Shown here: positions 1 to 7,199 of the stretch, one piece after another
How the letters are laid out: every line of letters starts with the position of its first letter
Numbering within the stretch: the stretch's first letter is position 1
Source: Chloroflexota bacterium
GTDB lineage: Bacteria > Chloroflexota > Anaerolineae > B4-G1
DNA length: 64,000 nucleotides
NCBI GenBank assembly: GCA_024232355.1
Contig: JAAEPW010000238.1
Location: 20,183-84,182, forward strand
Direction: 5' to 3'
Program-made: the position numbers and the translations under genes
Notes under the pieces: model-generated
The model's database searches: none
Seen by the model: only the letters and a program-made list of their open reading frames with translations
Told to the model about the DNA's origin: nothing

Positions 1-150
1 GGAGTTGATGTCATCCGAGATTTCCAACACGTCACGCGGGCAAAATTCGACACACCAAGCGCAACCTTTACACCGTTCGACCAGCACGTGGATTTCGCCG
101 TGTGGAACTCGAATGTCCTCCAGGTCTAACGGTTTTCTCCAGTATTTCAA
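1..150 (-). CDS. 4Fe-4S ferredoxin-type subunit, probably 2-oxoacid:ferredoxin oxidoreductase delta subunit (partial)
   Basis: The visible 50 residues begin at a TTG codon (150-148) preceded by GGGAGG at a 6-nt spacing; an in-frame TGA lies just upstream, so no longer start is possible. The peptide contains one 4Fe-4S motif of the form CKGCxWCVxFCP followed by a VLEIS stretch. This pattern is typical of the small ferredoxin subunit (KorD/VorD type) of 2-oxoglutarate or branched 2-oxoacid:ferredoxin oxidoreductases, which passes electrons between the TPP enzyme and free ferredoxin. It is the last minus-strand gene in the window and runs off the left edge; catalytic alpha/beta subunits would be expected next. 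The fumarase genes upstream fit a reductive TCA branch. The family assignment rests on one motif, so another small ferredoxin is possible. Confidence 0.62.
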   Translation of the reverse strand, partial: MKYWRKPLDLEDIRVPHGEIHVLVERCKGCAWCVEFCPRDVLEISDDINS

Positions 151-168
151 CGCTGACCTCCCTCATCT

Positions 169-220
169 GTAGGTCGGGTTTGCTACCCGACTGATACGAC
201 GGTTAGAAAAACCGCCCTAC
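169..220. repeat. Short palindromic element overlapping the fumarase beta stop codon
   Basis: A 52-bp segment starts GTAGG and ends CCTAC. It holds two hairpins: GTCGGGT/ACCCGAC around a 5-nt loop, and GGTT/AACC near the other end. The TAG stop codon of the fumarase beta gene (217-219) is part of the terminal CCTAC (GTAGG on the minus strand). It looks like a REP-type intergenic element. Similar GTAG-ended palindromes occur elsewhere in this window. Confidence 0.6.
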
Positions 221-843
221 TTGGCAACCAACCGTGCCAGTGCCGCCTCCGACGCTGCCGCCACCTCATCGTGGATGCTTTCTCCGTGGCTGTCCATTGT
301 GACCACCACTGGAAAATCCTCGACGCGAATAATCCAAAAAGCCTCCGGCACACCAAACTCGTCCTTTTTGTGAACCGCTTCCACTTTCTTGACCGCGTTT
401 GCAATAAGAGATGCTGCCCCACCCACGGCATGAAAGTAAACGGCACCGTGCTCCTGACAAGCCTGAAGCGTCTGCAGTCCCATTCCACCCTTGCCCATGA
501 CGCCCCGCAGCCCAAAATGTGCAATGACGTCGGCCTGGTAAGGCTCCTCGCGGATAGAAGTGGTGGGGCCAGCGGCGACAAAGTGCCACTCGCCTTCCTC
601 ATCCTGCCGCACGACCGGTCCACAGTGATAGATGACGCTCTCACTCAGAACCCGCTGCAACTCCTCATACAGTGGCTGTTCGTTCGCGGGCACCTGGTCG
701 GTGCGGATAAAATTCTCGATCAAGTACTTGTGAGCCGCGTCCCGCCCGGTGGACATCACGCCGGAAAGATACACCGTGTCGCCGACGTGGAGGGCACGGA
801 CATCCTCCTCAGAAATCGGTATCGTCAAATGATGTGTCGCCAT
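217..843 (-). CDS. Fumarate hydratase class I, beta subunit (C-terminal domain)
   Basis: This 208-residue protein matches the C-terminal (beta) half of two-subunit class I, iron-sulfur fumarases and tartrate dehydratases. It has the swivelling-domain signatures GDTVYLSGVMSTGRDAAHK near the N-terminus, HCGPVV in the middle, and GLRGVMGKGGMG followed by a GAVYFHAVGGAA stretch. It catalyses reversible hydration of fumarate to malate together with the alpha subunit, which carries the 4Fe-4S cluster. The start ATG overlaps the alpha stop codon by one base, so the two are almost certainly translationally coupled. L-tartrate dehydratase is the main alternative, but the fumarate reductase in the same cluster supports fumarase. 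Confidence 0.9.
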   Translation of the reverse strand: MATHHLTIPISEEDVRALHVGDTVYLSGVMSTGRDAAHKYLIENFIRTDQVPANEQPLYEELQRVLSESVIYHCGPVVRQDEEGEWHFVAAGPTTSIREEPYQADVIAHFGLRGVMGKGGMGLQTLQACQEHGAVYFHAVGGAASLIANAVKKVEAVHKKDEFGVPEAFWIIRVEDFPVVVTMDSHGESIHDEVAAASEAALARLVAK

Positions 844-1712
844 TAGGTGTACTCCACTTTCCCGTCACGTACCGTCATCTGGGCCCGACGGCAAGCCCAG
901 CACATGTAAGCAATGCTGACAAAGTAACAAGCCGGAAGGCGATGGTAGGCCCCAATTTTGACGCCAAATGTCGTCGTCTTGCCGCCAAAGCCCATCGGCC
1001 CGATGCCCAGTTCGTTGCACTCGCGCAAAAGACGTTCCTCCAACTCGGCCAGTTCCGGCACCGGGTTCGTGTCTTCCAGCGGGCGAAAGAGCTGTTCCTT
1101 GGCGTGGACGTAGCCGCTGCCCCGGTCAGCCCCGATGGCAATTCCCAATACGCTCGGCGCACACCCCTTTCCCTGTGCCTGAAAAACCGCGTCCAGCACC
1201 ACCCGGCGAACGCCCTCTAGGTCTCGCCCGGCCTTTAACGGGGAATGGGGCAGTTTGTACTGCGCGCCCACGTTCTCACTCCCGCCGCCCTTGAGCAACA
1301 GGTTTATCTTTGCATATTCCTTCTCCCACTCTTCAAAATGGAATGTGGGGAAACCTGTCCCCAGGTTGTTTCCACTGTTGCGACCAGTGAGCGAATCCAC
1401 AGCATTGGGCCGCAGAATTGCCTGGCCGGTCACCTCGGCAACGGCTGCCTCAATTTGTGATTGCAACTCGCGTGTGCTCATCTCTTGTGGATAATGCACG
1501 TAAAAAATAGGCGTGCCCGTGTCCTGGCAAACGGGCGTTGAATTGACCCGAGCCAACGCTACATTCTCCAGAATCGTCCCCAGCGCTCCAGCTGCAGCGG
1601 AACCAGGCTCCTCACGATCCTGAGCCACCCGCAGCACCGCCTCCACGTCCGCCGGTAGATCAGTCGACGCCCGGCGGATCAGTTCGACGAAATGCTCCGT
1701 CAGATTCTCCAT
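843..1712 (-). CDS. Fumarate hydratase class I, alpha subunit (N-terminal catalytic domain)
   Basis: This 289-residue protein is the catalytic half of a two-subunit class I fumarase. Visible signatures are CQDTGTPIFYV around the first cluster cysteine, GGGSENVGAQYKLP in the substrate region, a central CAPSVLGIAIG and a C-terminal GIGPMGFGGKTTTFGVKI. The three expected 4Fe-4S cysteines are in the CQDTG, GKGCAP and LLRECNELG segments. I chose the ATG at 1712 because AGGAG sits just upstream; a longer frame to 1757 would overlap the preceding gene and adds nothing conserved. It links malate and fumarate, complementing the soluble fumarate reductase encoded at 22.6-25.0 kb. It follows a C39-like gene after a 16-nt gap. 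Confidence 0.92.
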   Translation of the reverse strand: MENLTEHFVELIRRASTDLPADVEAVLRVAQDREEPGSAAAGALGTILENVALARVNSTPVCQDTGTPIFYVHYPQEMSTRELQSQIEAAVAEVTGQAILRPNAVDSLTGRNSGNNLGTGFPTFHFEEWEKEYAKINLLLKGGGSENVGAQYKLPHSPLKAGRDLEGVRRVVLDAVFQAQGKGCAPSVLGIAIGADRGSGYVHAKEQLFRPLEDTNPVPELAELEERLLRECNELGIGPMGFGGKTTTFGVKIGAYHRLPACYFVSIAYMCWACRRAQMTVRDGKVEYT

Positions 1713-1728
1713 ACAATCTCCTATCCAC

Positions 1729-2481
1729 TCACTCTGGGCCGACCATCCATCGGCCATCTACAATAAAAGAGCGGGCGACCGTACCGGTCGCGCCGCTATC
1801 CACCTCTATAGAATTCCAAACTCGGCCACTAGGTAACGGGGCAAGTCGTGCCACGGTCACCGCTATCCGCCCCAACTGCTCCCACGCAGGCACAAACGCC
1901 TCGTAGGAAAAGTGTTTTGTCTCCGCATCGTAGGCATCCACCAGGTAGACGCCGGTTTCATCATAACCAACGGCGACAAACGTATGCTGCCATTGAATCA
2001 CGATAGAGGCCACACCGTCCGATGACACCCATGTCTGCCCGCCCGGCAACTTCATATCGTAGGTCGACCAGATGATGACGGGCCTCCCGGCAGCCAGTTC
2101 AGCTTTTAGGCTATCCAAATCCCAGTTTTGATGCGCTTGTGCGGCCAGCCCAAAACTGCGCAAGTTGGCCGCAATCGGCCCACCATATACGCCGTACCCT
2201 ACAGGGGGCATACTTCCCGCTGGCAGGTCCACATCGCCCAGAAAACCACGGTTGGGATTGTCAGACTTGGGCAAACGGTAGAAAAAATCATCCTCGGCAA
2301 ACGATACATTCCAAAAAGCCGCCACGTCCGTCGCCGAGCGAGATTCACAACTCAAGTTGTGCTCCTGAGGATAGCCGACTAACCTATCCACGAATGCCGA
2401 TGGCGGCAAATCGTCCGCATGGACAGTCAAGGGTAGCAAGAGACAAAAAGCTATGAGCAAAAGATAAACGAATTGCCTCAC
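1729..2481 (-). CDS. Secreted or lipidated-looking C39-like cysteine peptidase family protein
   Basis: The 250-residue product begins with a basic-hydrophobic signal peptide (residues 2-22, ending VHAD), so it is probably exported. The rest resembles peptidase_C39_2 proteins: a Cys in LSCESRSATDVAAFW, the His in QWQHTFVAVGYDE and a following acidic residue in VYLVDAYD form a papain/C39-type triad arrangement. The start is GTG at 2481, overlapping the TGA of the upstream ATPase gene (GTGA) with GGAGG just before it, so translation is coupled. Its substrate is unknown, and its presence between a CooC-like ATPase and fumarase genes has no obvious metabolic explanation. It may simply be cargo in the operon. 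Confidence 0.72.
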   Translation of the reverse strand: MRQFVYLLLIAFCLLLPLTVHADDLPPSAFVDRLVGYPQEHNLSCESRSATDVAAFWNVSFAEDDFFYRLPKSDNPNRGFLGDVDLPAGSMPPVGYGVYGGPIAANLRSFGLAAQAHQNWDLDSLKAELAAGRPVIIWSTYDMKLPGGQTWVSSDGVASIVIQWQHTFVAVGYDETGVYLVDAYDAETKHFSYEAFVPAWEQLGRIAVTVARLAPLPSGRVWNSIEVDSGATGTVARSFIVDGRWMVGPE

Positions 2482-3257
2482 AAAGCCTCCAGCGCTGCCA
2501 CGATCTTTTGAACATCTTGAACAGCTTTGGGCGCGGCGTCAAAGACACCTTCACCACGTATGTCTGCCTCGGTCAACTCGGAATTCGCAGAGAGATAGCC
2601 CAGCGTGGGCACAGGGCTCTTTTCCTGAATGAATGCCCAATCGCTCTCGCCGCGCACCTTGTTGCCCACCACGTACACCTGCTTGATGCCAATGTCCTCC
2701 GCCAACTGGCGCACGCGCGCGGCGGTGGTCAGGCTGCGCCGCCCTGGTTCGACGACGGCCACGAACGCATCCACTGCCTGGGCCGTCGCCCGCCCCAGGT
2801 GCTCCACGCCGGCCTCCATATCGAGAATCATCATCTCGTCCCGGTAGAGGATCAAGTGCGTGATCAACGCCTTGAGCATCGCGCTCTCGGGGCAAATGCA
2901 GCCAGCACCACCAAACTCGACAGAACCAAGCTGAAGAAAACGAATTCCGCGATGAGAAACGCTAAAGCGGTCGGGGATGTCGTCCACGCGGGGGTTGAGG
3001 CTAAAGAAACCGCCAGAAGTGCCCGGCTTGGCGCCCGTGCGCTCATAGATCAAATCTTCCATCTCTGAAACTGGCGTGATCGGGGCCGTCAATTCCTCGG
3101 GAAAACCCAACGCCTCGGCTAGGCCACCGGCGGGATCGGCGTCGATGGCAATGACGTTGCGCCCTTGCTCTGCATAGATGTGCGCCAGCAGCGCAGAGAG
3201 CGTGGTCTTGCCTACTCCACCCTTGCCGCTGATGGCGATCTTGTTCAACTGGGCCAT
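2478..3257 (-). CDS. CooC-like P-loop ATPase (CO dehydrogenase maturation factor family)
   Basis: This 259-residue protein is a MinD/CooC-family ATPase. It has the deviant Walker A GKGGVGKTT (residues 11-19), IDADPAGGLAEALGF in switch I, and LDMEAGVEHLGRATAQAVD in the Walker B/switch II region. CooC proteins insert nickel into the C-cluster of CO dehydrogenase as dimers that bind metal through a CxC motif. Here a CIC is present in GAGCICPES near the middle, which fits. A second CooC-type gene lies at 46.4 kb inside the acs block, so this copy may serve a different client, perhaps a cofactor in the adjacent Hdr/MetF proteins. It follows the HdrC-HdrB fusion by 18 nt. Confidence 0.85.
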   Translation of the reverse strand: MAQLNKIAISGKGGVGKTTLSALLAHIYAEQGRNVIAIDADPAGGLAEALGFPEELTAPITPVSEMEDLIYERTGAKPGTSGGFFSLNPRVDDIPDRFSVSHRGIRFLQLGSVEFGGAGCICPESAMLKALITHLILYRDEMMILDMEAGVEHLGRATAQAVDAFVAVVEPGRRSLTTAARVRQLAEDIGIKQVYVVGNKVRGESDWAFIQEKSPVPTLGYLSANSELTEADIRGEGVFDAAPKAVQDVQKIVAALEAL

Positions 3258-3275
3258 ATCTCCTCCTGCTAGCGA

Positions 3276-4496
3276 CTAGGCCAACGCCATCGTGAGGAAC
3301 TGGGTCATGTCCATCACGCGGACGCGTACCTTGTTCGCGCGGGCCGCTTTGGAGAGCGTACGCACGCACTGGGGACAGGCCGAAACCAACGCCATCGCCC
3401 CGGTCTCTGCCGCTTGAGCAATGCGCCGTGCGGCGACTTCTTGAACCAGGTCTGGATCAAAGGTCTCCAGGTCTCCGCCGCCGCCGCAGCAAAGCGCGTG
3501 CTCGCCAGACTGCTGCATCTCGACAAACGTAAAGCCCGGCACCTGGCGCAGAATCTCACGCGGCGCGTCATAGATGCCGCCCTTGCGTCCCAGGTCGCAG
3601 GGATCGTGATAAGTGACGATGCCCGTACGTTTTGGCTCCACCAGATCCAGCTTCCCTTCGGTCACCAGGTCCGCCATCACCTCTACGCCATGCACAACCT
3701 CAAAGCCCAACGGCTCGCTAAAGAACTCGGGATAGGTGTGATGCCACATGTGATAGCAAGAAGGACAATTACTGACCACCTTGGGTACTCCCAGAGCCCG
3801 CATTTGTTCCACGTTGTGACGGATTAGCTTCTCGGCTTGTTTTAGTTGGCCCGCCATCAGCAACGGAAAGCCACAGCACCACTCATCCCCGCCCAAAGTG
3901 GTAAAGCTCACGTTGGCGCGGCTCAACACGGTGGCAAAACTCTGGGGAATGCCATAGCTCATCGGAAACATTGCCGAGACACAGCCCACAAAGTAGGCCA
4001 GGTCGGCTTCCGAGTCCTGTAACAATCCCTCTGGTTTGTCTTCCGGAGCCAGGTTGTCGGTCCAGGCCAGGCGGGCGGCATTATCTTCGCCAGAGACGTT
4101 ATAGTGCGTGCCGATGCGCTCGCCCATCATCCCCATCGCCCGCAGCCCCTTGCGCAATGCTTCATCCTCACCCAAGGCATCCACACCTTGGGCCAGATAA
4201 CGTTCCTGCATCACGTGTTGGCGCATCACCTCCACCAAACGTCGCACGCTGATGTTATGCGGGCAATGGGTGGTACACGTATCACAACCCAGACAGCGCC
4301 AAAGGCTGGGGTCGGTTGACAAACTGTCCTCCAGCCCGAACTGGGCCATACGCATCATCTGCGCCGGGCGATATCGCATCGCCTCGACCGTCGGGCAGCC
4401 GGAGGAACATTTCTCACACTGGTAACACAGGTAAACGTTCTCGCCGCATTCCTCACGAACGAACTTGGCCATATCCGTATTCAAAGTAATTGGCAT
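3276..4496 (-). CDS. HdrC-HdrB fusion (heterodisulfide reductase-like, two CCG domains)
   Basis: The 406-residue protein joins an HdrC-like part with two 4Fe-4S motifs (CYQCEKCSSGCP and CLGCDTCTTHCP, residues about 25-85) to an HdrB-like part with two CCG domains. The first CCG has GCVSAMF, EWCCGFP and CPSC; the second has HDPCDLGRK, LCCGGGGDLE and CPQC. HdrB carries noncubane clusters that reduce disulfides or pass paired electrons. I start it at ATG 4496, 5 nt after metF, because the first ferredoxin follows at once; a frame open to 4637 runs back through metF. Placement directly after metV-metF and downstream of HdrA/MvhD matches the MetVF-HdrABC-MvhD arrangement known from acetogens such as Moorella, with HdrC and HdrB fused here. 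Confidence 0.9.
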   Translation of the reverse strand: MPITLNTDMAKFVREECGENVYLCYQCEKCSSGCPTVEAMRYRPAQMMRMAQFGLEDSLSTDPSLWRCLGCDTCTTHCPHNISVRRLVEVMRQHVMQERYLAQGVDALGEDEALRKGLRAMGMMGERIGTHYNVSGEDNAARLAWTDNLAPEDKPEGLLQDSEADLAYFVGCVSAMFPMSYGIPQSFATVLSRANVSFTTLGGDEWCCGFPLLMAGQLKQAEKLIRHNVEQMRALGVPKVVSNCPSCYHMWHHTYPEFFSEPLGFEVVHGVEVMADLVTEGKLDLVEPKRTGIVTYHDPCDLGRKGGIYDAPREILRQVPGFTFVEMQQSGEHALCCGGGGDLETFDPDLVQEVAARRIAQAAETGAMALVSACPQCVRTLSKAARANKVRVRVMDMTQFLTMALA

Positions 4497-4501
4497 ATTC
4501 C

Positions 4502-5488
4502 TCACTCCACTGTTGGACGTGGCAACAATCCAGCCCCCTCGACAATGGGCTGCACTGCCGCTTCCCATTCGACGGCCATGATATGTACGCCCGCCACACC
4601 CTCGATCTCGCGGATTTCCTGGATTTGCTCGATACAAATCTCGATCCCTTTGCTCCGCAACGCTTGCCGCCGGGCTTTCTTTTCTTCTTTGGGAATACCC
4701 TTGAGCGCCGCCACCATACGATCCACATACTGGTCCTGCACGATCATACCCGGCACCTTGTCCCGCATATAACGGGCCATCCCCGAGGATTTGAGCGGGC
4801 CAACGCCGGCCATGATAAAAGTCTTTTCGTGCAACCCCATATCCACCACTTTTTTCATAAACTCGCGAAAGCGTGGGAGGTCATAGATCAACTGAGTCTG
4901 GATAAAGTCCACCCCGGCAGCGATCTTTTTGGCCAGCCGGTAGGGGCGGTACTCGAACGGGTCGGCAAAGGGATTAATGGCCGCGCCAATAAAGAAACGA
5001 GGCTCGCCCGCCTTGATCGCGTCTCCACACTCAAAGACGCACTCATCCCGCATATCCTTCATCATCCGAATCAACTGGACCGAGTCCAGGTCGTGCACGT
5101 TCTTGGCCGTGGGATGGTTGCCAAAACTCTGGTGGTCGCCGGTCAGGCACAACAAGTTGCGCATCCCCAGGGCATAAGCGGCCAAGAGATCCGCCTGCAT
5201 CGCCAACCGGTTCCGGTCGCGGCACGTCATCTGCACCACCGGCTCTAGTCCCGCCCGCATCGCCAACACGCCCGAACCAATACTAGACATGCGAACGACG
5301 GCGGTCTGATTGTCGGTAATATTGACCGCTTCTACGATGCCCTCCAGCAAACGTGCCTTGTGAAGAATCTCCTCCGGGTCAGCTCCCTGTGGCGGTCCCA
5401 ACTCTCCCGTCACTGCAAAGTGTCCCGCCTGCAAAACTTTTTCCAGATTGCTGCCCGATTTGTAACCGTTAGTTTTTTCTTCTGTCAT
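4502..5488 (-). CDS. metF: Methylenetetrahydrofolate reductase, catalytic subunit
   Basis: This 328-residue TIM-barrel flavoprotein reduces methylene-THF to methyl-THF, the last step before the methyl transfer catalysed by AcsE. Family signatures include the N-terminal FAVTGELGPPQG, an AVNITDNQTAVVRMS strand, LLCLTGDHQ, and FFIGAAINPFADP followed by DFIQTQLIYDL. It lacks an NADH-binding extension, as expected for MetF that takes electrons from partner proteins. The start ATG has GAGGTG a few bases upstream. It lies 8 nt after metV and 5 nt before the HdrC-HdrB fusion, supporting a MetVF-HdrABC-MvhD complex in which methylene-THF reduction is coupled to flavin-based electron transfer. Confidence 0.95.
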   Translation of the reverse strand: MTEEKTNGYKSGSNLEKVLQAGHFAVTGELGPPQGADPEEILHKARLLEGIVEAVNITDNQTAVVRMSSIGSGVLAMRAGLEPVVQMTCRDRNRLAMQADLLAAYALGMRNLLCLTGDHQSFGNHPTAKNVHDLDSVQLIRMMKDMRDECVFECGDAIKAGEPRFFIGAAINPFADPFEYRPYRLAKKIAAGVDFIQTQLIYDLPRFREFMKKVVDMGLHEKTFIMAGVGPLKSSGMARYMRDKVPGMIVQDQYVDRMVAALKGIPKEEKKARRQALRSKGIEICIEQIQEIREIEGVAGVHIMAVEWEAAVQPIVEGAGLLPRPTVE

Positions 5489-5496
5489 CTTTCACC

Positions 5497-6177
5497 TCAC
5501 TCCGCTTCCGCCAACATCAGGTCTTCGCGCGTGATCTTGCGCGGGCCACCATCACGGCTGGATGTCCAATCCTTGGGCAGTTGAACCTCCAGCAGCACGT
5601 CCATCTTGTCCAGCTTGCTCGCCCGTTCCCAGATCAGTTGCCAGGCACAGGCTATGTCGGGGTCTATCTCACACACACCATCCTGGGAACCACCACACGG
5701 CCCGTTGAGCAATTGCTTGGAACAACGCGCAATGGGGCATATACCGCTGGTGAGGCCCAAAACGCAATCGCCGCAAGCCTGACAGCGTTCCTCCCATACC
5801 CCTTGCTCCACCGGCAAGCCCAGAAAAGTCGTGTTCAATCCAGGCACCGTGACGGCGTCGGCAAAATGCTCGTTCATCGCCTGCACACCGATGCCACACG
5901 CCAAGCTGAGGATGACGTCATACTCGCCCAGCCGCTCGGCCAACGGGTCCAGATACTCCCACTCACACTGCCGCTGCACCGTGATCTCGTCCACCTCCAG
6001 CGCGTGCTCGTCCAATTTGCTCTTCATCCGTAACGAAGAAGCCAGGATGCCAACCTCTTTCTCACCACCGGCCAGGCAAACGGTCACGCAAGTCCCACAT
6101 CCCACGACCAGCACCTTTTTGGCATCGCCCAACAAAGTCATGATCTCTTGAAGCGATTTTTGTTCACCAACTATCAT
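5497..6177 (-). CDS. metV: MetV, zinc-binding partner of methylenetetrahydrofolate reductase
   Basis: This 226-residue protein matches the methylene-THF reductase C-terminal/MetV family. Its N-terminal half has VLVVGCGTCVTVCLAGGEKE and a conserved central LSLACGIGVQ. The C-terminal half has a cysteine-rich block, CQACGDCVLGLTSGICPIARCSKQLLNGPCGG, which in acetogen MetV binds a 4Fe-4S cluster and zinc and contacts MetF. AGGAGG precedes the ATG at a good distance. The order MvhD, MetV, MetF, HdrCB follows the direction of transcription and is the key context for assigning these electron-transfer proteins to methylene-THF reduction. Confidence 0.93.
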   Translation of the reverse strand: MIVGEQKSLQEIMTLLGDAKKVLVVGCGTCVTVCLAGGEKEVGILASSLRMKSKLDEHALEVDEITVQRQCEWEYLDPLAERLGEYDVILSLACGIGVQAMNEHFADAVTVPGLNTTFLGLPVEQGVWEERCQACGDCVLGLTSGICPIARCSKQLLNGPCGGSQDGVCEIDPDIACAWQLIWERASKLDKMDVLLEVQLPKDWTSSRDGGPRKITREDLMLAEAE

Positions 6178-6210
6178 CGAAACCTCCTAATCAATTTGCA
6201 AATTCGCGCC

Positions 6211-6630
6211 CTAGTCATTGCCGAGCGGGTTCGGACCCAACTCGCGCACTTTTTCCGTCATCTCTGTCACCGTCTCGGCAAACTGCGCCCCCATCGCCGA
6301 TGACAGATTGAACATCGCCACTCGTTCCCCGCCCAATCCAATCTGGTCGAGCAGATCGGCAGCGTATTTCACTCTCCGCTTTGCGTTGACATTACCCTCC
6401 AGGTAATGGCAATCGCCTTCCAGTCAGCCAGCCACCATCACGCCGTCAATACCATGCTCAAAAGCGTGGAGCACCTCGGTCACCTCTACCCGCCCCGAAC
6501 ATGGCACTTGGACCACACGCACGCCGGGCGGGTATTGGATGCGCATTCCCCCCGCCAGGTCAGCAGCGGCGTAGGCACAGTGGCGGCAGCAAAAGGCCAG
6601 AATTTTAGGCTCAAATTGGTCATTGGTCAT
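6211..6630 (-). CDS. mvhD: MvhD-type delta subunit, selenoprotein (in-frame UGA = Sec)
   Basis: MvhD carries a 2Fe-2S cluster that passes electrons between a donor and HdrA. Here translation from ATG 6630 gives 68 residues with FCCRHCAYAAADLAG and PCSGRVEV, then reaches TGA at 6426-6424 exactly where the paralogs at 19.1 and 26.4 kb have the Cys of GCPIGNCHH and GCHPGDCHY. Reading through gives GULEGDCHYLEGN and a full conserved C-terminus ending GPNPLGND at TAG 6211. Total length with Sec is 139 residues, the normal MvhD size. A 7-bp hairpin with loop TGGAG starts 15 nt after the UGA, as in bacterial SECIS elements. Sec at this position is known in VhuD-like proteins. It is followed by metV. 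Confidence 0.92.
6390..6408 (-). promoter_or_regulatory. Putative SECIS hairpin of MvhD-1
   Basis: On the minus strand the coding sequence folds into a perfect 7-bp stem (CATTACC with GGTAATG) closed by the loop TGGAG. It begins 15 nt after the UGA at 6426-6424. Bacterial SECIS elements are short hairpins directly downstream of the UGA with G residues in the apical loop, recruiting SelB. The two Cys-encoding mvhD paralogs lack this hairpin at the matching place. Confidence 0.75.
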
Positions 6631-6690
6631 TGCTTCTGTCCTTTCCTTGCGTTGAACCGGCTAAGATTGCCGTACAACCATCTGAAATCA

Positions 6691-7194
6691 TCACACACTG
6701 TTTGGCTGAGTTAACTTTTCTCCATAGTGAGTGCTCAGATATTCGAACACCTCATTAAGAGAAGGTGTTAGGTCTTGAAAACTGATCGCTACATCTGGAT
6801 AACCTGCTTTTGCGTTCGCTAAGAACATCTTTTGCTTGTACGTTGATAGCCTGGATAGATATTTCTCACGATCTTCCAACTCAATTCCTATGAACACATT
6901 GCGTTGGGATTGCCAAAGGTAGAGATCGCGGATATCGTCCCACGGAATAATGCCTTCACCAATCCACGAGCGGCGATAATCAATTCCAGCATCACTGATA
7001 ACAAGCTGTGGGCCAGAATCAAACAACCGACGAACTTGTATCACCAACATCCCAGTAAAAATCACAGCCAGCAGTATCCCAAGCACACGCAGGACGATAT
7101 CCGATGATTGAGCAGCAAACACACTAGGAACAGCAAACAAAAGCCAAAACAGTACCCAACCTATCCCTTTTCTTTTTGATGCATAGCACTCCAT
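6691..7194 (-). CDS. Small membrane protein, STM3941-like
   Basis: The product is about 167 residues with two hydrophobic segments near the N-terminus (roughly residues 9-28 and 35-55), followed by a soluble domain. The segment LVISDAGIDYRRSWIGEGIIPWDDIRDLYLW resembles the PH-like fold of STM3941-type proteins, whose function is not known. The start is uncertain: ATG 7194 has only weak GGTGAG upstream and lies just after the hdrA stop. The gene splits HdrA-1 from its MvhD and is A+T richer than its neighbours, so it may be a later insertion into the hdrA-mvhD-metVF operon. Confidence 0.6.
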   Translation of the reverse strand: MECYASKRKGIGWVLFWLLFAVPSVFAAQSSDIVLRVLGILLAVIFTGMLVIQVRRLFDSGPQLVISDAGIDYRRSWIGEGIIPWDDIRDLYLWQSQRNVFIGIELEDREKYLSRLSTYKQKMFLANAKAGYPDVAISFQDLTPSLNEVFEYLSTHYGEKLTQPNSV

Positions 7195-7199
7195 ATATC

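Noticed and set aside
6424..6426. Stop codon in mvhD-1 as a nonsense mutation (pseudogene)
   Set aside because: Sequence after the TGA is fully conserved, the codon aligns with a functional Cys in paralogs, a second paralog has the same codon, and a hairpin follows. Selenocysteine explains all of this better.
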